From: Diabrotica undecimpunctata
Lineage: Eukaryota; Arthropoda; Insecta; Coleoptera; Chrysomelidae
NCBI RefSeq assembly: GCF_040954645.1
Contig: NC_092806.1
Span: 79,047,141 to 79,111,140 of the forward strand
Reading direction: 5' to 3'
Length of the DNA: 64,000 nt
The notes beneath the pieces are model-generated. The model was not told the DNA's origin. It did no database searches and saw only the letters and a list, made by a program, of their open reading frames with translations. Shown in pieces: positions 58,440 to 64,000 of the stretch (positions are counted from its first letter, which is position 1; each line of letters opens with the position of its first letter). A program made the position numbers and the translations under genes.

Positions 58440-60461
58440 ATGAGAAAGAAAAAGAAAAATAAAAGAGACGGAAAAGGGAACAGTGGAGATGAAGAAGAAA
58501 GTAGAAGAGGAGGAGTGAAAGAAAGGGATGAAACTCAAGGGAAGAAAAACTGGAGAAGAGAAGTGGAAGAAATTGTAGATAGAAATAAAACAAACAGAAA
58601 TAGCAGGAAGGATAGGGAAGAAAGGGAAAATCAGCAAACCAAGAGAGAGGAAGAAATAAAGGGAGGAGAAAAAGAGAAAGGGGAAAACAGGCAGAAGGAA
58701 GAAAAAAATAAAATGAGGGAGGAGATTTTAAGGAAAGAAAACGAAAGAAAGGAAGACGAAGCAGCAAGCAGCTCAGACAGCAGATGCAGCTTTGACGATG
58801 AATGGAAAAAAAGGAGGTCAAGAAAAAGAAAACCAAGCAACAGGACAGAAACGTCCAGTTTAGAGGAAGAGGGGAAGCCACTGAACTACAAAACTAGATC
58901 AAAGTTGGAGCGTCTCCAGGACAGCGTAGCGGAACTCGGGAAACTTATGAGAAAGGTGCCAAATACAAGGCTATCCATAAAGAGGGAGGTCGACATCTTG
59001 AGAAATCGGATGCTCGATTATATCGAGGAAGTGGAGGAAAATAATGAAGAAGAGGCTCCAAGAAAGTCTGTATGCATGACATCCAGAGGTGTGCAGATCA
59101 ACATGGAACCCTTGAAAGTTAAGAAGTTGGCGACAATGGGGGTTCAAGTGGATCTAGAGAATCCAGAAGCCATTAAACGAAGGGTAGACGCTATCACAAA
59201 TAAGATGACAACATGTAAGGAAGAGAAGGAAACAATAGAATTTCTAAATGAAGACTGGCCAGAGGAGGTCTTCACTAGGACTATAGTGAAAGAAGGTAAC
59301 ATCTCAGAATTAACAGGAGACGTGGCAGTCTTTGTCACCAACAATGACGAGGACAACAAAGCCATGGAAAAGGCCAAAGCTATGTTTCCGCAGCTACCAG
59401 GTGCTCCAGCGGAGGTGGATGAGGAGGGCGGCCTGGGAACTACGAAAGTCACGATGTCTGTTCATAAAGATGGAACGTGGATCCACAAGGAGAAGTATGG
59501 ATTTAAACTTCTCCCAAACAAAAAGGAAGAACCTGTGCCGGTGAAGTTCCTGAAAACATGCAGGAAACTGGTACAGAAGATGGAGGAGCTGGGAAGAGAA
59601 AACCTGGGAATCCACACACCGGCAGCACTGGGAGTTGAGACATCGAGAAAAATTATGGAATGGGCTGTAAGAGGAAGAGATGTAACGATCACGCTCCTAG
59701 GTAAAAAAACAACAAGAAGGTGGACCAATATCAACACCAAGTCCAAAGAACAAAATGGAGTCGTAATCATCAATAAAACCAAAGAAAAATCCTTTGTGGA
59801 TTTAATGACAGAGGTAAAAAACAAGCTGACAGGAAGAAAGGACATTGACATTAAAAGGATCAGACAGACTAGAGACCAAGGAATATCACTGGAGTTGGTC
59901 GGAGGACGGGAAAAGGCAGAGGAAGTGAAGAAACTTCTCTCTGATAATACATGCGTGTCGAGAGCAGTGGCAAAAGGAGGCATCGTGAAGAAAAGACTCT
60001 TAATACAGGAAATCCCACCCAATACAACAAAGGAAGAGATCCAAAAGGCCACAGAGGAAGCAGCTGGAAAAGAGCGGGTCTGTGACATTATAAAAATTTG
60101 GACCGAAACACGAGGCGCAGTAAGAGGGATGATGAGTGCCGTGATCGATGTGGATGAAGATGTTGCCGAAAAGATCTTGCAAATGAAAAGAATAAAAGTA
60201 GACTACACATCCTGCCGAGTGATAAAATCAAGGTTAGAAATACCGAGATGCTTGAGATGTCTTGCCTTTGGACACAAACAATGGCACTGCAAGGGGCAGA
60301 ACAGAAGAGGATGTTGCTTCCGATGTGGCAAAGAGGGTCACATAGCGCTGGAATGCAAAGAAGAAACAACCAGATGCCTCAACTGCGACGTGAATGGGCA
60401 TGTGGCAAATTCAAGAATATGCCCAAAGTTCAACCGACTGGTTGAAAATAGAAATAACTGA
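58440..60461 (+). CDS. R1-type LINE ORF1 protein (Gag-like, three CCHC knuckles)
   Basis: 673 codons from ATG 58440; a GTG 12 nt upstream keeps the frame but the ATG is the likely start. Residues 1-140 are extremely charged (Lys/Glu/Arg), probably a coiled coil with nuclear-localisation character. The middle (about 300-560) is the conserved R1-group ORF1 core (KVTMSVHKDGTWIHKEKYGF; RLLIQEIPPNTTKEEIQKA). The C-terminus has three knuckles: CLRCLAFGHKQWHC (near 604), CFRCGKEGHIALEC (near 626) and CLNCDVNGHVANSRIC (near 646). It would bind and package the LINE RNA. Uninterrupted. Confidence 0.93.
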   Translation: MRKKKKNKRDGKGNSGDEEESRRGGVKERDETQGKKNWRREVEEIVDRNKTNRNSRKDREERENQQTKREEEIKGGEKEKGENRQKEEKNKMREEILRKENERKEDEAASSSDSRCSFDDEWKKRRSRKRKPSNRTETSSLEEEGKPLNYKTRSKLERLQDSVAELGKLMRKVPNTRLSIKREVDILRNRMLDYIEEVEENNEEEAPRKSVCMTSRGVQINMEPLKVKKLATMGVQVDLENPEAIKRRVDAITNKMTTCKEEKETIEFLNEDWPEEVFTRTIVKEGNISELTGDVAVFVTNNDEDNKAMEKAKAMFPQLPGAPAEVDEEGGLGTTKVTMSVHKDGTWIHKEKYGFKLLPNKKEEPVPVKFLKTCRKLVQKMEELGRENLGIHTPAALGVETSRKIMEWAVRGRDVTITLLGKKTTRRWTNINTKSKEQNGVVIINKTKEKSFVDLMTEVKNKLTGRKDIDIKRIRQTRDQGISLELVGGREKAEEVKKLLSDNTCVSRAVAKGGIVKKRLLIQEIPPNTTKEEIQKATEEAAGKERVCDIIKIWTETRGAVRGMMSAVIDVDEDVAEKILQMKRIKVDYTSCRVIKSRLEIPRCLRCLAFGHKQWHCKGQNRRGCCFRCGKEGHIALECKEETTRCLNCDVNGHVANSRICPKFNRLVENRNN

Positions 60462-60522
60462 GGACTAGTCCCAAGAGTATGAGAGTGTAAAAGAGAGCGC
60501 GAAAGAAATCCAAGGTTTAGAA

Positions 60523-63486
60523 ATGGCAAACAAAGAAAACATGACTCGAGAGCTGAGAGTGCTCCAAACTAATGTGGGAACGGCAAGACTAGCACATGAT
60601 CTTGCTGAGACTGCCGCAGTAGAAAAGAACATCGATGTGCTGGTGACGGCGGAACCAAATCCAACAGCGGTGAAAAGAAGAGGATGGTTTGTAGATACGA
60701 CCGGGAGAGCTGCTGTACGAATCTACAATAGGAAACTGCGAGTGTATGAAATTAAGCCGAAAGAAGGATATGTGATTGTTCGGATGGAGGGGGTGCGACT
60801 GGTCTGCTGTTATATTTCTCCAAACGTGACGGTGGGCGAGTACGAGATGAAGATAGACGAGATCATGCAGGAAGTGGGAAACACAGGAGGAGAATACGTA
60901 GTGCTGGGAGATTTTAACGCAAAAGCAGCGGACTGGGGATCTCCCATCACCGATGCTCGCGGCAGGATACTAACTGACTGGGTGGGTGCTCTAGACCTAG
61001 TGGTTCTGAATACAGGTCTGGAACCTACGTTTGTTAGGAGAGGTACAGGTACGTACATCGACGTGACCATGGCGACACAAGAAATAGCGGCGAAAGCAGT
61101 AGGTTGGAAGGTTTTGCCAGACTACACTGGAACTGAACATCAATACATTGAGTTCTCGATATCTGGAAAGGGGACCACTAACACGGTCCGTGCATCCGGG
61201 ACGTCGATGGGCAGATGCGGCGATGGGAATGACTGGAAAGTATACGAGGAACTAATTAAATGGAGAGTGAGCATAATGCAGGGTCAATCACCGACAGTGG
61301 AAAGCCTGGAGAGAGTCATTAAAGAAGCGATGGAGGGAAGCAAGATTGGTCGCCAAGATGTCAACAGGATGCCATATTGGTGGAATGCGGACATCGAGGC
61401 ACTAAGAAATGTGTGTATAGCGATGAGAAGAAGGTTAACAAGAGCAAGAGGTAGAGCAGGAATCAACCCTGAGATCATCGAGGAGATCGAGGAAGAGTAC
61501 CGCGCAAGGAAGAGAGAACTGTACAGGAAAATCCGTACAGAAAAAAGAAGGCACTGGAAAGAGTTGTGTGAACAGCTGGATGAGGACATCTGGGGTCAGG
61601 GGTACAAGATCGTCATGAAGAAGTTCCATGCGTATTCTCCTTACGAAATGCCTATGGATAAGAAGCTTGAGGTAACAAGAGAGCTCTTTCCGGACGGCAG
61701 ATGTCATGGTGTATGGAGGGATGAAGGAGCTGAGCGAGCTGTACCCTTTACCATGGATGAACTTATCGAGGCATTGGGTTCACTGAAGACTCGTAGGTCC
61801 CCAGGACTAGATCAGATACCACCTGAGGCGGTGAAGGGTCTAGGACGGGTGGAACCTGCGTGGCTTCTGGAACATATGAATGCACTGCTGGAAGCACAAA
61901 CTTTTCCTGAGCCTTGGAGGACATCGAGGTTAATACTGCTTCCCAAAGCTAGGGAAAAGTATCGCCCCATCTGTCTGCTTCCATGCATCAGTAAGCTGTA
62001 TGAAAGGATGCTGCGAGTACGCATAGACGATATGATAGAGAGGTCAGGTGGTTTATCAAGGAGGCAATTTGGTTTTTGTAAAGGGAAAAGCACGATTGAT
62101 GCAATCATGAGTGTACTCGAAGCATTGCGCAACAGAGGGGATGAACATCGCTGGGCGGCTCTGCTGTTGTTTGATGTTAAGAATGCATTCAATACGTTGC
62201 AGTGGAACGAGGTAATGAAGGCAATGGAGGAGAGAGAATGTCCTGGTTACCTGATGAATGTGGTGGCGGAGTATCTGTCCGAAAGAAGGATTATGGTGGA
62301 AAAGGGCACGATCGTGGACGTGACGGCCGGGGTACCCCAGGGATCTGTCTTGGGCCCGACGCTATGGAATCTGGCATATGACGGGGTTATGCACTGTGAA
62401 TACGGAGAGGGTACAACCCCCTTCGCATTCGCGGATGACCTCGCTGTACTGGTAGTGGCTCGGGATGAGCCAGATCTCAAATACCGGGTTAGAAACGCAG
62501 GCGGCGTCGTAAAGAAATGGATGACGCAGCACGGACTGAAACTTGCGACAGAGAAAACCGAAGCCATCATTCTGAAGGGGACAAGGAATAGGCAAAATAT
62601 TGAACTAAAATGTGCGGGAGCATGTCTAACACCTAAGAAACATGTAAAGTATCTAGGAGTGACATTGCACCAGAATGGAAAATGGGGAGAGCACGTGCGG
62701 GAGGTGGTCCGGAAGGCTGCGAATAGTACGGCTGCATTGGGGAGGGTGATGCCGAACATTGGAGGACCCAAATCCGAAAGAAGGAGGGTCTTACACGGCG
62801 TTGTACAATCGATCGTCCTCTACGCGGCACCAGTCTGGAGCGAGGCCGTAGAGATAACTGCCTGTAGGAGTCTCATGACACGAGTAGACAGAACAAGTCT
62901 GTTGCGAGTGGCATGCGCCTACAGGACTGTGTCTGCGGCAGCCTTATGGACCATCACTGGATGTGTTCCGTTGCATGTTTTGGCGGTGGAAAGAAAAGAG
63001 CTGTATGAGAGAAGAGGTCCAAACCTTACTGTGGCCGAGAAAAGACAGGAAAGGGAAAGGTCAGTTGAAAGATGGCAAGAAGAATGGAACAACACGGAAG
63101 ATGTGGCACAGTGGACGAAAATGCTTATCCCAAACATAAGAGATTGGGTGGACTGTGGCCACAGGCGACTGGATTATTTCCTGACGCAGGTGCTCACAGG
63201 ACACGGGTGTTTTAGGGCCTACCTCTATAGGATCGGAAAGGCTGATACAGATGAATGCCTATACTGTGGATACTCGGACACTGTGACACATACGATGTTA
63301 GATTGCAGCAGATGGATAGTGGAAAGGAACAGAATGGAGAGAGAGACAGGTGTGAATTTTGTTACAGTGAGAGAAATGATTGAGAGAATGATTGAAAATA
63401 AATTAGTTTGGACTAATATACACAGCTATATCCGTGCAGTAATCAAGAAAAAGGAAGAGGAAGAAAGACTGCTAAACCAACGCTAA
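60523..63486 (+). CDS. R1-type LINE ORF2 protein (endonuclease-reverse transcriptase)
   Basis: 987 codons from ATG 60523, 61 nt after ORF1 and in another frame. Apurinic-type endonuclease: LQTNVGTARL, VLVTAEPN (Glu), VVLGDFNAKAADWG (near residue 129), GTYIDVTMA and TEHQYIEF (catalytic His). RT: RRSPGLDQIPPEAVK, REKYRPICLLPCISKLYERM, LLFDVKNAFNTLQW (motif A, near 548), GVPQGSVLGPTLWNL (near 602) and FAFADDLAVLVV (catalytic FADD, near 636). C-terminal zinc motif CLYCGYSDTVTHTMLDC (near 911). No RNase H, as usual in R1. All catalytic residues I can check are present with no stop or frameshift, so the protein is potentially functional: it would nick the target and copy its own RNA there. Confidence 0.95.
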   Translation: MANKENMTRELRVLQTNVGTARLAHDLAETAAVEKNIDVLVTAEPNPTAVKRRGWFVDTTGRAAVRIYNRKLRVYEIKPKEGYVIVRMEGVRLVCCYISPNVTVGEYEMKIDEIMQEVGNTGGEYVVLGDFNAKAADWGSPITDARGRILTDWVGALDLVVLNTGLEPTFVRRGTGTYIDVTMATQEIAAKAVGWKVLPDYTGTEHQYIEFSISGKGTTNTVRASGTSMGRCGDGNDWKVYEELIKWRVSIMQGQSPTVESLERVIKEAMEGSKIGRQDVNRMPYWWNADIEALRNVCIAMRRRLTRARGRAGINPEIIEEIEEEYRARKRELYRKIRTEKRRHWKELCEQLDEDIWGQGYKIVMKKFHAYSPYEMPMDKKLEVTRELFPDGRCHGVWRDEGAERAVPFTMDELIEALGSLKTRRSPGLDQIPPEAVKGLGRVEPAWLLEHMNALLEAQTFPEPWRTSRLILLPKAREKYRPICLLPCISKLYERMLRVRIDDMIERSGGLSRRQFGFCKGKSTIDAIMSVLEALRNRGDEHRWAALLLFDVKNAFNTLQWNEVMKAMEERECPGYLMNVVAEYLSERRIMVEKGTIVDVTAGVPQGSVLGPTLWNLAYDGVMHCEYGEGTTPFAFADDLAVLVVARDEPDLKYRVRNAGGVVKKWMTQHGLKLATEKTEAIILKGTRNRQNIELKCAGACLTPKKHVKYLGVTLHQNGKWGEHVREVVRKAANSTAALGRVMPNIGGPKSERRRVLHGVVQSIVLYAAPVWSEAVEITACRSLMTRVDRTSLLRVACAYRTVSAAALWTITGCVPLHVLAVERKELYERRGPNLTVAEKRQERERSVERWQEEWNNTEDVAQWTKMLIPNIRDWVDCGHRRLDYFLTQVLTGHGCFRAYLYRIGKADTDECLYCGYSDTVTHTMLDCSRWIVERNRMERETGVNFVTVREMIERMIENKLVWTNIHSYIRAVIKKKEEEERLLNQR

Positions 63487-63956
63487 AGGTAAGAGTGAAT
63501 GATGCTGAAAGGTGAAGCTAGAAAAGTGGGTCACACTGTGTGAGTTGGAATGCGTGAGTCAGACTGTGGGGAAGGAGGAAATGCCCATCTGGAAATAATG
63601 CCGAACTAGGAGCGATGAGTGTCTTCTACGCGCTACCTGGAACGAGACAGGGAACCTCCTTGCTGATGAATAGAGTGTGGATGTGTATGAATGGAGAATG
63701 AATGAATAAAGGTAGTGATTCGGAAGTGATGCCGGCCTTACAGCGGCCATTCCGCTTCCGGATCGCTGGATGACAGAGGAGGGTCTGGTTTAGTAGGTAG
63801 GCGTTCGGCGTAGACTCGGCGACGAGAGGGCATTTTAAAGTACCTCGGGAACTATCGCCGGGAGTACGAAGAACGAATCCTGCACTAAAGTTAGTCAGGC
63901 GGCGCCCTGGACTAAGATGTCTTTTGAAGATTCCAGACCCCCCCTCTATAAAGACG

Positions 63957-63958
<2 letters not shown>
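63487..63958 (+). other. R1-type LINE 3' UTR
   Basis: GC-rich non-coding tail between the ORF2 stop and the A-run, including GGCGGCGCCCTGGACTAAG and a C-run (CCAGACCCCCCCTC) shortly before the A-run. R1-group RTs recognise their 3' UTR RNA; no structure is drawn here. Confidence 0.75.

Positions 63959-63980
<22 letters not shown>
63959..63980 (+). repeat. Poly(A) tail of the R1-type LINE
   Basis: About 22 As directly after AAAGACG, marking the 3' end of the element. The remaining 20 bases of the window are target DNA. Confidence 0.9.
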
Positions 63981-63988
<8 letters not shown>

Positions 63989-64000
63989 GGGATTAGGAAT

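Larger units (their letters stand above)
58200..63980 (+). mobile_element. R1-type LINE, apparently complete with both ORFs intact
   Basis: 5' UTR (about 58200-58439), ORF1 (58440-60461), ORF2 (60523-63486), 3' UTR (63487-63958) and an A-run (63959-63980). Base composition is visibly more GC-rich than the flanks, which places the 5' limit roughly at 58200. The endonuclease and RT sequence style (LQTNVGTARLAHDLAE; FADD box) is that of the R1 clade, many of whose members insert at specific sites. The flank after the A-run (AGTCTGGTGGGATTAGGAAT) matches no target I can name. No TSD was found. Confidence 0.9.

Noticed and set aside
58411..58881. Minus-strand open frames opposite the R1-type ORF1
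   Set aside because: Leu/Phe/Ser-rich antisense shadows of the Lys/Glu-rich coding strand; the + strand frame has real domains.

Overview
This is an AT-rich window from an arthropod genome, most likely an insect with a large, repeat-laden genome (a beetle would fit, but nothing here is diagnostic). I recognise no complete host gene. Almost every protein-like stretch is transposable element (TE) sequence: pogo/Tigger, Tc1, mariner-like and piggyBac transposases, Penelope-like elements (PLEs, reverse transcriptase plus GIY-YIG), several LINEs, an env-bearing gypsy/errantivirus-type element, and a second gypsy family with ~1.4 kb LTRs. Long (TA)n arrays sit between elements and often mark their boundaries. 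There is no operon structure, CRISPR array, rRNA or tRNA gene that I can support.

Layout. 1-3050: broken pogo/Tigger transposase (- strand) with a repeated subterminal motif, a MITE-like inverted structure and a decayed LINE fragment. 4567-5861: 612-bp inverted repeat of a PLE-type terminal sequence carrying hammerhead-ribozyme motifs. 6046-9221: a Tc1 copy with 36-bp perfect terminal repeats and three in-frame TGA codons, then a decayed mariner-like element. 9.2-12.4 kb: mixed remnants and one possible terminal host exon. 12464-15811: PLE head-to-head inverted dimer. 16-22.6 kb: tandem repeats, a second mariner-like element, a piggyBac remnant, another PLE, and a DNA transposon with subterminal repeats. 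22664-26342: a third inverted PLE locus with a hammerhead, abutting another copy of the 4.6-5.9 kb family.

27397-36237 (- strand): env-bearing gypsy element (LTR-gag-pro-RT-RNaseH-IN N-terminus-[LINE insertion]-env-LTR); the integrase core is missing where the LINE sits. 36292-42388 (- strand): 5'-truncated gypsy family B. 42465-47938: complete-length but mutated LINE bounded by a 10-bp target-site duplication. 49501-55275: gypsy family B again, with LTRs that look identical apart from a T-run and one long open reading frame made by two internal deletions (gag-protease retained; RT, RNase H and integrase lost). 55402-57000: 3'-truncated LINE. ~58200-63980: an R1-type LINE with both ORFs intact and a poly(A) tail, clearly more GC-rich than its surroundings.

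The most interesting signals are (i) the hammerhead motifs, which share an extra nucleotide between the conserved CUGANGA box and stem II and recur in independent PLE families; (ii) three PLE loci out of four arranged as inverted, head-to-head, 5'-truncated pairs; (iii) the recent gag-protease-only gypsy derivative; and (iv) the intact R1-type LINE. I did not find a convincing wholly new system; the ribozyme-PLE combination is the closest candidate.
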